Shown here one piece after another: positions 27,325 through 36,520 of a DNA stretch of 64,000 nucleotides. The translations under genes and the position numbers were made by a program. The first letter of the stretch is position 1. Every line of letters starts with the position of its first letter. The stretch spans positions 186,001 to 250,000 of the forward strand of contig NZ_FYAS01000030.1 in assembly GCF_900185715.1 (NCBI RefSeq), written 5' to 3'. The notes beneath the pieces were generated by a model. That model made no database searches. It was not told the DNA's origin and saw only the letters and a list, made by a program, of their open reading frames with translations. Source of the DNA: Allobosea sp. CS1GBMeth4. Its GTDB lineage: Bacteria > Pseudomonadota > Alphaproteobacteria > Rhizobiales > Beijerinckiaceae.

Positions 27325-28029
27325 CTACAGCGCCGGCGTCTGGCGCCGGTCGCGCGCGATCAGTTGCTGGATCTGCTGGACGATCTGGTCGGCATGGGCC
27401 CTGGCCAGCCGGTCGGCGGCCTCGACGTCGCGGGCCGCGATCGCCGCGATCATCTCCTCGTGCTCCGCCACATAGCGCTGCGGCAGGCGATCCTCGAAGG
27501 AGGAGTAGTAGAGCCGCAGGATGCGCCGCCCCTCGTCGAGCAGGCGGCAGAACAGCCCGGTATAGTAGGGATTTCGCCCGGCCTCGGCGATGGCCGCGTG
27601 GAAATCGCGATTGGTCGCGATCATCGCCAGTGCGTCCTGCGCCGCGACGGCCCGCGCGAAGGCGGCCTGCCGGGCTCGGATGATGTCGAGGTCGGCCGCG
27701 ACGTGGAACTCGGCGGCCAGCCTCGTGGTGACGCGGTACATCAGCGTGATCGCGTCGAAAAAGGTGTGCAGGTTGAGGAAATCGATGTTCGACACCACCG
27801 TGGAGCGGTTGGGCAGCGTCGTCACCAGCCCTTCGCTCGCCAGGCGCACCAGCGCCTCGCGGATCGGCGTGCGCGACATCGACAGGCGCTCGGACAGCTG
27901 GATCTCGTCGATCGGGCTGCCGGGCGGCAGCACCAGATCGATGATGTCGTCGCGCAGGATGTCGTAGACGAGCCTGGCGCCCTCGCCACGCTTGCGTTCG
28001 GCCGGGGCGGCCGCGATCCTGTCGGTCAT
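27325..28029 (-). CDS. GntR-family (FadR/FCD subfamily) transcriptional regulator
   Basis: A 234-residue regulator. A winged helix-turn-helix (YDILRDDIIDLVLPPGSPIDE, LSMSRTPIREALVRLASEGLV) is followed by an all-helical FCD ligand domain with metal-type residues Asp and His in TNRDFHAAIAEAG and AEHEEMIAAI. The start MTDRIAAAP has GGGAGG seven bases upstream; longer frames are possible but would swallow this site. It lies on the same strand as the DapA-family gene and probably governs the hydroxyproline set. Confidence 0.9.
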   Translation of the reverse strand: MTDRIAAAPAERKRGEGARLVYDILRDDIIDLVLPPGSPIDEIQLSERLSMSRTPIREALVRLASEGLVTTLPNRSTVVSNIDFLNLHTFFDAITLMYRVTTRLAAEFHVAADLDIIRARQAAFARAVAAQDALAMIATNRDFHAAIAEAGRNPYYTGLFCRLLDEGRRILRLYYSSFEDRLPQRYVAEHEEMIAAIAARDVEAADRLARAHADQIVQQIQQLIARDRRQTPAL

Positions 28030-28040
28030 GTCGCCCTCCC

Positions 28041-28064
28041 TTGTCGACATGACGAATACAGATT
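28041..28064. promoter_or_regulatory. Candidate GntR autoregulatory site
   Basis: TTGTCGACAT followed by GACGAATACAGATTG, just upstream of the chosen GntR start. It shares TTGTCGACA with 27235-27246 and ATACAGATTG with the epimerase/reductase promoter. Confidence 0.4.
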
Positions 28065-28093
28065 GCACCCGACGGCAGCAACAGCACAGGGAG

Positions 28094-28182
28094 CCGTCAT
28101 TGCGAGCGCAGCGAAGCAATCCAGGACGTCGTCGCTGCCGCTCCTGGATCGCTTCGTCGCCGCGCTCCTCGCAAATGACGGC
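28094..28182. repeat. REP-type inverted repeat (GTCATTGCGAGC family)
   Basis: CCGTCATTGCGAGCGCAGCG and AAGCAATCCAGGA on the left are mirrored on the right by TCCTGGATCGCTT and GCTCCTCGCAAATGACGG. The arms of about 35 bases meet at CGTCGTCGCTGCCGC. It lies between the GntR gene and the end of the GH31 gene. Confidence 0.8.
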
Positions 28183-28205
28183 GACGCCGTTCAGTCAGAT
28201 CCGCT

Positions 28206-30482
28206 TCAGCCGCCGATCTGCCGGATCGCGATCTTGTTGAAGCGCGGCTTGGCCTCGCCCTGCTGCTCGATCGCGACCTCGCCATTGCGGACCCGGAAGC
28301 GGATCAGCGTCGCCCCGGCGCCGCGCCAGTCGGCGGTCTCGCCGTCGTCCTCGTAGAGCTCGCCGGACGCGCCCTCGACCACGCCGCAGACCAGCAGCTC
28401 GCGCTCGTCGCCCATGCCCTTGGGGTCACCGAGCGGGATCAACGCTCCGGCGCGGACGAACAGCGGCAGGCGGCCGAGCGGCGCCGGAACCGTCACGGTG
28501 ACGCCGCCGGGATAATGCCCGCCCTCGTGCCAGTCGAACCAGCCGCCCTCATGTTGGGGCAGGTAGGCGCTGCGCTCGCGCGCACCGTCCTCCAGCACCG
28601 GGGCGACCAGCACGTCCGGACCGAGCATGAAGACGTCGTCGACCGCGACCGCCGCCGCGTCCTGCGGGAAATCGTAGAGCAGCGGGCGCACGGCCGGGAT
28701 GCCGTCGCGGCTCGCCCGCCACATCTGCGTATAGAGGTAGGGCATCAGCCGGTAGCGCAGCGAAATCGCCTCGCGCACCTGCGGTACCATCTCCGGATAC
28801 ATCCAGGGCAGGTTGACGACCCCGTCATCGTTCCAGGAGTTCATCACCATGCGCGGCCAGAGCGCGCAGAACTCGTTGAAGCGGACGAACAGCTCCGGCC
28901 CCGGCGTCGGCCCGTGGAAGCCGCCGACATCGTGGCCGATCGAGAACATCCCCGACAGGCTCATGTTGAGCCCCTGGGTCAGGTTGTAGCGCAGCGTCTT
29001 CCAGGCGGTCTCGTTGTCGCCCGACCAGGTCTGGGCATAGCGCGAGATGCCGGCGCAGCCGCCGCGCGTGATCGCATACTGCCGCTTGCCGGGGGCGCGC
29101 GCGGCCTGCGCCTCATAGGACAGCTTGGTCATCAGGAGCGGCTGCGCCGGGCGCGCCAGCGCCTGGCGGAACGGGCGGCCGTCGCCGTCGCAGACCGCGT
29201 CCTCGTCCCAGATCTCGTATTCGTTGTTGTCGTTCCAGACCGTGTCGAAGCCATGCTCGAGCAGCGCCGTCTCGATGCCGGCGCGCCACCAGGCCCGGCC
29301 CTTCGGATTGGTGAAGTCCATGTGGAAGCCGAGCCCGTCCCAGAACTGCGCCACGGCCGGCTCACCGGTCCCGGCATCCTTGACCAGAAAGCCCTGGCCG
29401 AGCGCTTCCTCGAGGCGCGGATGGTCGTCGAGCAGGCAGGGCTTGAGGTTGGCGACGGTGCGCATGCCGGCCTTGTTGAGCCGCTTCATCGTCGCCAGCG
29501 GATCCGGGAACTTGTCGCGGTTCCAGTTGAAGGCGTAGCGGCGCTGACCGATCTGGGTGTAGCCCGAGCCGAAATGGAACGAGTCGCAGGGGATGGCGTG
29601 CTCGCGGCATTTGCCGATGAAGTCGCTGATGCGGGCATCGGCATCGGGTGCGTCGGCGATCGCCATCGAGGTGACGCCGAAACCGAAGGACCAGCGCGGC
29701 GCGAAGGCCTGCCCGCCCGTCAGCCAGGAAAAGCGGCGGACCACGTCCGGCACGGCCGGCCCGGCCATGACATAATAGTCGAGATCGCCGTCATCGCCTT
29801 TCCAGGAGCGGAACAGGCCATGGTAGTTGTCGAGCGTGCAGCCGAGATCGACGCTGCCGGTCGAGAGGTTGTCGTAGAAGATGCCGTGGGCGCCCGCCTT
29901 CCCGTCGACGATGAAGAAGGGCAGCATCTTGTAGAGCGGGTCGGAGAGCTCGGCATCGAAGCCGCAGGGGTCGACCGCGTCGATGGCAAAGCGCCGCCCG
30001 GTCCGGTCGAGCGGGCCGGCCTTGTCGCCGAGCCCGTAATGCCGGTCGGCATAGTCGCGCGCCATGAAATGCGAGACCGCCCCGGTGCGCGGCGAGATCA
30101 GATAGGCCTGCGTCGTGCGATCCTGCAGGAAGGGCGTCGTCTCGCCCTCGCGCCGCCAGGCGATGCCGAAGGGGCTGAGCGTCACCTCGGCACTGAGGCC
30201 GGCCGCCGACAGCGTGACCTTGCCTTCGCTCTCGCTGATGGTCGCCTGCGGGCAGGTGAAACCGGAGAGATCGTCGCGCGGACGCCCCTCATAGGGCGGC
30301 TCCAGCCCGCCCGGCGCGATCGACCAGCCGCGGTCGAGCCGGTAGCCGTCCTGCGGCTTCAGCGTCACCCGGCCGATATCGCCTTCGAGGATGCGGACAG
30401 CGATCGTCGCGCCGAGGCCGACATCGAACAAGGCGGCTTCGCCGTCGCGGCCGAGATAGCGGCCTTGCGTCAGGGCTTTCAT
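28206..30482 (-). CDS. GH31-family glycoside hydrolase (alpha-glucosidase-like)
   Basis: A 758-residue cytoplasmic glycosidase with no signal peptide. The catalytic nucleophile is D418 in FDTVWNDNNEYE (the WxDMNE-type motif, here with Asn for Met) and the acid/base is D489 in YAQTWSGDNETAW. The N-terminal beta-sandwich, (beta/alpha)8 barrel and C-terminal DUF5110-like part ending LYEDDGETADW are in the usual order. Its start lies 16 bases after the ABC ATPase gene, so it is the last gene of the sugar importer operon and should hydrolyse the imported alpha-glycoside. The linkage and sugar (glucose, xylose or other) are not determined. Confidence 0.9.
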   Translation of the reverse strand: MKALTQGRYLGRDGEAALFDVGLGATIAVRILEGDIGRVTLKPQDGYRLDRGWSIAPGGLEPPYEGRPRDDLSGFTCPQATISESEGKVTLSAAGLSAEVTLSPFGIAWRREGETTPFLQDRTTQAYLISPRTGAVSHFMARDYADRHYGLGDKAGPLDRTGRRFAIDAVDPCGFDAELSDPLYKMLPFFIVDGKAGAHGIFYDNLSTGSVDLGCTLDNYHGLFRSWKGDDGDLDYYVMAGPAVPDVVRRFSWLTGGQAFAPRWSFGFGVTSMAIADAPDADARISDFIGKCREHAIPCDSFHFGSGYTQIGQRRYAFNWNRDKFPDPLATMKRLNKAGMRTVANLKPCLLDDHPRLEEALGQGFLVKDAGTGEPAVAQFWDGLGFHMDFTNPKGRAWWRAGIETALLEHGFDTVWNDNNEYEIWDEDAVCDGDGRPFRQALARPAQPLLMTKLSYEAQAARAPGKRQYAITRGGCAGISRYAQTWSGDNETAWKTLRYNLTQGLNMSLSGMFSIGHDVGGFHGPTPGPELFVRFNEFCALWPRMVMNSWNDDGVVNLPWMYPEMVPQVREAISLRYRLMPYLYTQMWRASRDGIPAVRPLLYDFPQDAAAVAVDDVFMLGPDVLVAPVLEDGARERSAYLPQHEGGWFDWHEGGHYPGGVTVTVPAPLGRLPLFVRAGALIPLGDPKGMGDERELLVCGVVEGASGELYEDDGETADWRGAGATLIRFRVRNGEVAIEQQGEAKPRFNKIAIRQIGG

Positions 30483-30498
30483 GGGATCTCTCCAGTCG

Positions 30499-31566
30499 TC
30501 AGGACCGGACGGCCCGGCCGTTCTCGTCGAACAGGTGCAGGTGCTGCTGCGGGAAGGCGAGCGCGACACTGTCGCCGCGCTGATGCTCGCTCTGGCCGTC
30601 GAGCCTGAGCGTGATCTGCGGCAGGCCGGGCGAAGACCCGTAGAGATAGCTCTCGCCGCCGAGGCGCTCGACCAGCTCGATCGCGAGCGGCACGCCGCCA
30701 TCCTGCGCCGCGAGTGCGAGATGCTCGGGCCGGATGCCGAGCGTGACCGAGGAGCCCGCAGCGAGGGTCCCGGTCGGGCAGGCGACCTCGTGACCGGCCT
30801 CGCCGAGCGCGACCGTGCCGTCCCGCTCCACCTTGCCCGGCAGCAGGTTCATGCGCGGCGACCCGATGAAGCCGGCGACGAACAGGTTGTCCGGCCGGTT
30901 GTAGAGCTCGAGCGGCGTGCCGACCTGCTCGATCCGCCCGCCCTGCAGCACGACGATGCGATGCGCCAGCGTCATCGCCTCGACCTGATCGTGCGTGACG
31001 TAGATCATCGTGCCGCCGATCTCGGCATGCAGCGCGGCGAGCTCCTTGCGGGTCGCGACGCGCAGTTCGGCGTCGAGATTCGAGAGCGGCTCGTCGAACA
31101 GGAAGATCTTGGGGTCGCGCACGATGGCGCGGCCGATGGCGACGCGCTGGCGTTGGCCGCCGGAGAGCGCCTTGGGCTTGCGCTCGAGATAGTCGGTCAG
31201 GCGCAGCATGGCGGCGGCGCGCTTCACCCGCCTGTCGATCTCGTCGCGCTTGAAGCCCATATTCTCCAGCGCGAAGGCCATGTTCGCGTAGACGCTCATA
31301 TGCGGGTAGAGCGCATAGGACTGGAACACCATGGCGAGCCCGCGCTCGGAGGCCGGCAGGCCGGTGACGTCGGCGCCGTCGATCGCGATCGTGCCGCCGG
31401 TGATGCTCTCCAGCCCGGCGATCGAGCGCAGCAGCGTCGACTTCCCGCAGCCCGACGGACCGACGAAGACCACGAACTCGCCATCGGCGACGTCGAGGTC
31501 GATGCCGTGCAGCACCGTGGTCGCGCCATAGGCCTTGCGGACGCCGGAGAGGCTCAGTCCCGCCAT
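30499..31566 (-). CDS. Sugar ABC transporter ATP-binding protein (MalK/UgpC-like)
   Basis: A 355-residue ATPase. Walker A is GPSGCGKST, the signature is LSGGQRQRVAIGRAIVRDP, and Walker B is FLFDEPLSNLDAELR. The switch His lies in YVTHDQVEAM. A C-terminal TOBE/regulatory domain (LGIRPEHLAL) follows, as in MalK. The start MAGLSLSGVRK overlaps the permease TAA (TAATG). It energises the two permeases encoded upstream and may also serve other sugar permeases, as CUT1 ATPases sometimes do. Confidence 0.95.
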   Translation of the reverse strand: MAGLSLSGVRKAYGATTVLHGIDLDVADGEFVVFVGPSGCGKSTLLRSIAGLESITGGTIAIDGADVTGLPASERGLAMVFQSYALYPHMSVYANMAFALENMGFKRDEIDRRVKRAAAMLRLTDYLERKPKALSGGQRQRVAIGRAIVRDPKIFLFDEPLSNLDAELRVATRKELAALHAEIGGTMIYVTHDQVEAMTLAHRIVVLQGGRIEQVGTPLELYNRPDNLFVAGFIGSPRMNLLPGKVERDGTVALGEAGHEVACPTGTLAAGSSVTLGIRPEHLALAAQDGGVPLAIELVERLGGESYLYGSSPGLPQITLRLDGQSEHQRGDSVALAFPQQHLHLFDENGRAVRS

Positions 31567-32618
31567 TATTTCATTCCCGTATTGGCGATGCCGGTGGTGA
31601 TGAAGCGCTGCAGGAAGACGAAGACGAGCGCGACCGGCAGCAGCGTCACCACCGTCATCGCGAGCAGGTAGTGCCATTGCGTCTGCAATTCGCCCTGGAA
31701 GGCGTTGAGGCCGATCTGCAGCGTGTAGCTCTCGGTCTTGGTCAGCACCGCGAGCGGCCAGAGGAATTCGTTCCAGCGCCACATGATCGAGAAGATCGCG
31801 AGCACGGCCAGCGCCGGCATGGCGAGCGGCATGACGATGCGCCAGTAGATCTGCCACTCCGAGGCCTTGTCCATGCGCGCCGCCTCGATCAGGTCGCGCG
31901 GCAGGGTCAGCATGTACTGGCGCAGCAGGAAGACGCCGGTCGGTGTCGCCGCGCCGGGCAGGATCACCGCCCAGAGCGAGTTCACCAGGCCGAGCTTGGT
32001 GATGACGAGATAGACCGGCACGAGGATGATGGTGATCGGGATCATCAGCGTGCCGATCACCATCAGCATCACCGCCGTCTTGCCGCGGAATTCGTAGATC
32101 GAGAGCGCATAGGCCGCCATCGAGTTGATCACCAGCGTGATCAGCGTCGCCACCGCGGTGACGAAGACCGAGTTCCACAGGAAGCGCATGAAGGCGAAGC
32201 GCTCCAGCGGCTCGGTATAGTTCTCGGTCGCGAGCTTGAACTCGCGGACCGCCGTGCGCCTGTCGATCGGCACGCGGATGCTCTGGCCGGGATTGGCCGG
32301 ATCGACCATCTGCGCCTGGATGCCGATGCGGCGGACCTGCGCCAGCACCCGCTTCGAACCGTCCTCCAGCGTCACCTCGAACAGCGGCAGCGGCTGCGCA
32401 TGGCCCTCGACCCGGACTTCCTTCTGCGACATCGGCAGCAGCGAAGGCGGGAATTCGAGCAGGCCGGCCTGCGTCTTGAAGGAGGACAGGCCGAGCCAGA
32501 GCACGGGGCCGAACATCAGCACGACGCCGAGCGCGAGATAGGCGTAGGCGGCGACGTCGGTCCAGTGCCAGCGGCCGGGGCTGCGGCGGGCCGTCGCCAT
32601 GCGGGCGAGCCTGTTCAT
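31566..32618 (-). CDS. Sugar ABC transporter permease, MalG-type, with a large insertion
   Basis: A 350-residue CUT1 inner-membrane permease. The EAA loop is EAARMDKASEWQIYWRIVMPLAMPA. Six membrane segments are expected. Between TM1 (about 22-45) and TM2 (about 145-170) lies a polar, strand-rich insert at residues 60-130 (for example FEVTLEDGSKRVLAQVRR) that ordinary MalG proteins lack, though some CUT1 subfamilies have it. The start at 32618 overlaps the upstream permease stop (ATGA). Confidence 0.92.
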   Translation of the reverse strand: MNRLARMATARRSPGRWHWTDVAAYAYLALGVVLMFGPVLWLGLSSFKTQAGLLEFPPSLLPMSQKEVRVEGHAQPLPLFEVTLEDGSKRVLAQVRRIGIQAQMVDPANPGQSIRVPIDRRTAVREFKLATENYTEPLERFAFMRFLWNSVFVTAVATLITLVINSMAAYALSIYEFRGKTAVMLMVIGTLMIPITIILVPVYLVITKLGLVNSLWAVILPGAATPTGVFLLRQYMLTLPRDLIEAARMDKASEWQIYWRIVMPLAMPALAVLAIFSIMWRWNEFLWPLAVLTKTESYTLQIGLNAFQGELQTQWHYLLAMTVVTLLPVALVFVFLQRFITTGIANTGMK

Positions 32619-33643
32619 GCCGCCCCCTTGCGGCGGCTCGCCGCCAGTTGGAGGAGCGTCAGCGCGAACAGCACGACCCCGAGCACGACCGAGGCGGCCG
32701 CCGCCAGGCCGAAATTCTGGACCTGGTTGGCGAAGGCGGTCTCGTAGATGTAGTGCACCACCATCAGCGTCGCGGTACCCGGGCCGCCGCCGGTCAGCAC
32801 GAAGACCTCGTCGAAGGTCTGCACCCCGCGGATGAGCGCCAGCACGATCACCACGATCATGTTCGGCCAGAGCAGCGGCAGGGTGATGCGCCAGAACACG
32901 CGCCAGCGCGGCGTCGCATCCATCTCGGCGGCTTCGTAGAGATCGGCGGGGATCGCCTGCAGGCCGGCGAGCAGGATCAGCGTGTAGAAGCCCATATGGG
33001 CCCAGATCGAGACGAAGACGACCCAGAACATCGCCCAGCTCGGATCGACCAGGAACAGGATGCGCTCGCCGCCGAGGGAGGTGATCGCGGCGTTGAGCAG
33101 GCCGTCGCGCTGCAGGATCCATTTCCAGGTCAGCGCGACCACGACCGGCGAGAGCAGCACCGGGAAGAAATAGACCGCGCGGAAGAAGCCGCGCGCCCGG
33201 ATCTTCATGTTCAGCACCACCGCCGTCAGCAGCGAGAACAGCACCATCGCCGTGACCTGGAAGATGGTGAAGCGCGCCGTATTGGCGACGCCCCGCCAGA
33301 AATGATCCTCGCGGCAGGAAGAGGCGTCGAGGAAGGAGCCGCAGTCGAAGAGATAGGCGTATTGCTGCGCCCCGACATAAGGCCGCTCGGAGGGAAAGAG
33401 GCCCGCACCGCCCGTCACCGAGAAGATGAAGTTGATGACGAGCGGCAGGAAGACGAAGAGCGAGAAGAAGCCGAGATTGGGCAGCAGGAAGACATAGGCC
33501 ATCCGCCGCTCGCCGATCAGCCGCTGCAGGCCCTGCATCGGCCAGTCGATCAGGCGCATCGGCAGCGCGAGCGGGGCGGCGAGCAGGCTCGCTGCGCCGG
33601 CGCGTTCGGGTTGCGCCGCCGGGATCGGAGCGTCGGAGGCCAT
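32615..33643 (-). CDS. Sugar ABC transporter permease, MalF-type
   Basis: A 342-residue CUT1 permease. It has a cytoplasmic N-terminus of about 45 residues, then TM1 (MAYVFLLPNLGFFSLFVFLPLVINF), a periplasmic loop with two Cys (LFDCGSFLDASSCRED), and the EAA loop YEAAEMDATPRWRVFWRITLPLLWP. It pairs with the MalG-type protein encoded downstream. Only five bases separate it from the binding-protein gene. Confidence 0.94.
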   Translation of the reverse strand: MASDAPIPAAQPERAGAASLLAAPLALPMRLIDWPMQGLQRLIGERRMAYVFLLPNLGFFSLFVFLPLVINFIFSVTGGAGLFPSERPYVGAQQYAYLFDCGSFLDASSCREDHFWRGVANTARFTIFQVTAMVLFSLLTAVVLNMKIRARGFFRAVYFFPVLLSPVVVALTWKWILQRDGLLNAAITSLGGERILFLVDPSWAMFWVVFVSIWAHMGFYTLILLAGLQAIPADLYEAAEMDATPRWRVFWRITLPLLWPNMIVVIVLALIRGVQTFDEVFVLTGGGPGTATLMVVHYIYETAFANQVQNFGLAAAASVVLGVVLFALTLLQLAASRRKGAA

Positions 33644-33648
33644 CCGGC

Positions 33649-34941
33649 TTACTTCTTGCGCTCGGCGATCTGCTGGGCGATGTCGGATTCGATCCGCTTA
33701 TAGGCCTCGTCGAGGCTGCCCTCGCCCGAGATCGCCTGGCCGAGCCGGCTGATCACCGCGTTGAAGATGACGCGATTGCTCGTATAGCCCTGCAACTGGT
33801 AGGCGACCGGCGAGAGCTGCGCGACCTGATCCGAGAAGACCTTGAGCGCGGCCTTGGCGTGCGGGCTCGCGCCCTGGTAGTCGAGCCCCTTGGCGGCGAT
33901 GCCGAGATGGCCGGGCACGAACAGCGAGCGGGCGTAGAACTCGCTCAGAACCGGCTCGCTGGCCAGGTATTCCATGACCTTGGCGACGGCCTCCGGGCTC
34001 TTGGTCGTCTTGATCGCGACGAGACCGGCCCCGCCCGGCATGCCCGAGCAGGCGCCGGCGCCGCAGGGAGCGGGCACCGCGATCCAGTCGAAGGCGTCGC
34101 CCACCGTCTTGTCGAACTGGGCGATCTGCCAGGAGCCCGACTGGTACATCACCACCTGGGCGTTCTTGAACTCGTCGTTGGCGCCGCGATAGGCGGTGCC
34201 GGAGACCGAGCCCCAGAGCTCCTTCTTCATCACGCCGGCGTTGTGCCAGTCATAGACCAGCTTGGCGCCGCGCTTGAAGCCGTCGTCGATCACCGCCGGC
34301 TCGCCCTTGGCGTCGAAGACCTTGGCGCCCTCCGAGATCGCGACCGAGAAGAAGCGGTGGCCGGAGCGGTCCATCGCCAGCGGGAACGGGGCCTGGACCT
34401 TGGCGGCGACCTCCTTGACCGTCTTGCCCCATTCCTCCCAGCTCGTCTTCGGGCCCGGAAGCGCGATGCCGGCCTGCTCGAACAGCGTCTTGTTGACGAA
34501 GGGCCCGGAGACGGTCAGCTGCGTCATGAAGCCGGTGATCGCCTTGGCGTCGCCCTCCGGGCGCATCCACGGCAGGAAGGGGCCGAAATTCTTCTCCCAA
34601 TAGGCGGCGTCCTTGAGATGCGGCCGCAGGTCGAGCGCATAGCGGGCGACGCCGCCGAGATCGACGACGCGGGCGATGTCCGGCCCCTGGCCGGAGGCGA
34701 GCTGGACGGGCAGGTTCTCGGTGATGGCCTTGTAGGGCACCTGGTCGAGCACGACCTTGATGTCCTTGTTCTGGGCCTCGAAACGCTTGAGCAGGTCGGT
34801 GAGGACCTCGCCCTCGTTGCCGTCGGAGTACCAGGCGATGCGGACCGTGGTCTGGGCCTGCGCCGAGTCGCTCGCAACGAAGCCGCCCATGGCGAGGCCG
34901 GCCGTCAAGGCGAGCGCCGAAATCCAATGCTTGCTGTGCAT
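33649..34941 (-). CDS. Sugar ABC transporter substrate-binding protein
   Basis: A 430-residue CUT1 binding protein (family 1). The signal peptide is residues 1-29 (ending SAQA). The mature part opens TTVRIAWYSDGNEGEVLTDLLKRFEAQN, then LASGQGPDIARVVDLGGVARYA, a typical sugar-binding N-lobe. The C-lobe has the disulfide candidates CGAGAC. It is the first gene of the binding protein-MalF-MalG-MalK-GH31 operon and lies 55 bases downstream of a 16-base LacI operator. Confidence 0.93.
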   Translation of the reverse strand: MHSKHWISALALTAGLAMGGFVASDSAQAQTTVRIAWYSDGNEGEVLTDLLKRFEAQNKDIKVVLDQVPYKAITENLPVQLASGQGPDIARVVDLGGVARYALDLRPHLKDAAYWEKNFGPFLPWMRPEGDAKAITGFMTQLTVSGPFVNKTLFEQAGIALPGPKTSWEEWGKTVKEVAAKVQAPFPLAMDRSGHRFFSVAISEGAKVFDAKGEPAVIDDGFKRGAKLVYDWHNAGVMKKELWGSVSGTAYRGANDEFKNAQVVMYQSGSWQIAQFDKTVGDAFDWIAVPAPCGAGACSGMPGGAGLVAIKTTKSPEAVAKVMEYLASEPVLSEFYARSLFVPGHLGIAAKGLDYQGASPHAKAALKVFSDQVAQLSPVAYQLQGYTSNRVIFNAVISRLGQAISGEGSLDEAYKRIESDIAQQIAERKK

Positions 34942-34995
34942 GAGCGTTCCATCCCCGCTTGAGACGACGCCTCCAGGGCGTCTTGACTTCTAGTA

Positions 34996-35011
34996 AGGCA
35001 AACGTTTGCCT
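34996..35011. promoter_or_regulatory. LacI-type operator in the divergent sugar-operon promoter
   Basis: AGGCAAACGTTTGCCT is a perfect 16-base palindrome with the LacI-family central CG. It stands between the binding-protein gene (minus) and the LacI gene (plus), so one repressor could control both directions. Confidence 0.85.
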
Positions 35012-35086
35012 AGCTTGTCAATCCCGAACTGAGCCGGCATCTCTGGCGGGCTGACTCGCCGGACGGGACAGCGGGAAGAGAGCGCG

Positions 35087-36124
35087 ATGAAGACCAGGGC
35101 AGCCAGGGCGCAGCAGGGTTCGGTGTCGCTCACCACCGTCGCCCGGGATACGGGCGTCTCGATCTCGACCGTCTCGCGCATCGTCAACGGCGAGAGCGGG
35201 CGGGCCTCGCCCGAGACGGTGGCGCGAGTCGAGGAGGCGATCGCGCGGCTGGGCTATCGGCCGAACCCTGTCGGGCGGGCCCTGCGCCACCGCGCCAGCC
35301 GGGTCGTGGCGATGCTCTCGCCCAATCTCGACAATCCGGCCATGGCGGCGATCGCGGTCTCGACCGAGGCGGCGCTGCGTGCCGCCGGCTACGTCATGAT
35401 CCTCTGCGACACGCATGACCGCGCCGAGCTGCAGGACGATTACCTGCGGGCGATGCGCGAACAGTTCGTAGCCGGCTATGTGATGGTCAGCGCCGTGCGC
35501 AGCCGCGGGCTCGAGGAGACGCTGCAGCGCGGCGATCCCATGGTCTTCGTCGCACGCCACAACCCGCTCGGCGGCGGCGCCTATGTCGGCATCGACAACC
35601 GCGCCGCCGGCGCCGACGCCGCCGATTTCCTGCTGGCGCGCGGCATCGAGCGGCCGGCCGTGCTGACCGCGGCCCAGAACACCTCGAGCACCGCCGAGCG
35701 CGCCGCCGGCTTCATCGACCGCCTCGTCGCGCGCGGCGTCCCGGCCGATGCGATCCGCCGCGCCAGCGGCCCCGGCCTCTCGCATATCGAGATCGGCTAC
35801 GCCGCCGCCAGGGCGCTGGTGCAGCAGGGCGGCTGGCCGGAGGGAGCGCTCTGCGTCAGCGACATGATCGCCTATGGCGCCTACCGGCTGGCGGTCGAGA
35901 ACGGCGTGCCGATCCCGCAGCGCTGCACGCTGGTCGGCGTCGACGGCAATGCGATCAACCGCTGGATCGCGCCCTGGCTGACCTCGATCCGAATCCCCTA
36001 TGAGAGCTTCGGCGGCCATGTCGTCGCCCAGTTGCGGTCGCTCTGGGCCGGAGAGCCGACGGCGGAGGTCCGTGTCCCGCATGAATTGCCGGCGGCGGCG
36101 TTCCCGGCGAAGGAGACGGCATGA
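35087..36124 (+). CDS. LacI-family transcriptional regulator (sugar importer operon)
   Basis: A 345-residue repressor. The DNA-binding helices are VSLTTVARDTGVSISTVSRIV with hinge RPNPVGRALRHRASRVVAML. The effector domain follows, with the ligand-site segment ALCVSDMIAYGAYR. It is divergent from the sugar ABC/GH31 operon across a perfect operator. The downstream cupin gene overlaps its stop codon (ATGA), so the three genes form an operon. Confidence 0.94.
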   Translation: MKTRAARAQQGSVSLTTVARDTGVSISTVSRIVNGESGRASPETVARVEEAIARLGYRPNPVGRALRHRASRVVAMLSPNLDNPAMAAIAVSTEAALRAAGYVMILCDTHDRAELQDDYLRAMREQFVAGYVMVSAVRSRGLEETLQRGDPMVFVARHNPLGGGAYVGIDNRAAGADAADFLLARGIERPAVLTAAQNTSSTAERAAGFIDRLVARGVPADAIRRASGPGLSHIEIGYAAARALVQQGGWPEGALCVSDMIAYGAYRLAVENGVPIPQRCTLVGVDGNAINRWIAPWLTSIRIPYESFGGHVVAQLRSLWAGEPTAEVRVPHELPAAAFPAKETA

Positions 36125-36501
36125 TCCCCATCGATCACGAGACCCAGCCGCTCGAGCAATGGCGCGCCGGCGTGCTGACGCGGATGCGCGTCTCGGCGCT
36201 GGTGCGCTCCGCCCAGCTCTGCATCTTCGAGCAGTTCTGCGATCCCGGCCTCGGCGCTCCGATCCACCTCCACGCCGTCGAGGAGGTCCTGGAGGTGATG
36301 GAGGGCGAGGCGGAGGTCACGCTGCGCGGCGAAAGCCTGGTCCTGCGCGCCAACCAGTCCGTGCTGATCCCCGCCGGAGCGAAGCATGGCTTTCGGAACA
36401 TCGGGAGCCGGGTGCTCAAGGTCCGCGCCACGCTCGCCGCGCCGATCTTCGAGGCGAGCTACGAGGATCGCGCCGAATTGTCGCGACGCTATGTCCCCTG
36501 A
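36121..36501 (+). CDS. Small cupin-domain protein
   Basis: A 126-residue single-domain cupin. Motif 1 reads GAPIHLHAVEEVLEVMEGEAEV with two His and a Glu, and motif 2 is NQSVLIPAGAKHGFRN with one His. A metal-binding sugar isomerase/epimerase-like or sensor role is possible; no substrate is visible. It is coupled to the LacI gene by an ATGA overlap and is followed by methylglyoxal synthase. Confidence 0.85.
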   Translation: MIPIDHETQPLEQWRAGVLTRMRVSALVRSAQLCIFEQFCDPGLGAPIHLHAVEEVLEVMEGEAEVTLRGESLVLRANQSVLIPAGAKHGFRNIGSRVLKVRATLAAPIFEASYEDRAELSRRYVP

Positions 36502-36520
36502 GCCGGCCGAGGAGGCGAGG

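Noticed and set aside
28515-30608. A 697-codon open frame on the plus strand opposite the GH31 gene
   Set aside because: It is the mirror of GC-rich coding sequence, has low-complexity composition and no domain, while the minus strand carries intact GH31 catalytic motifs.
28206-34941. A sulfoquinovose (smo-type) cluster
   Set aside because: The GH31 gene and importer fit superficially, but no flavin monooxygenase, sulfoquinovose dehydrogenase or sulfonate-specific residues could be identified.
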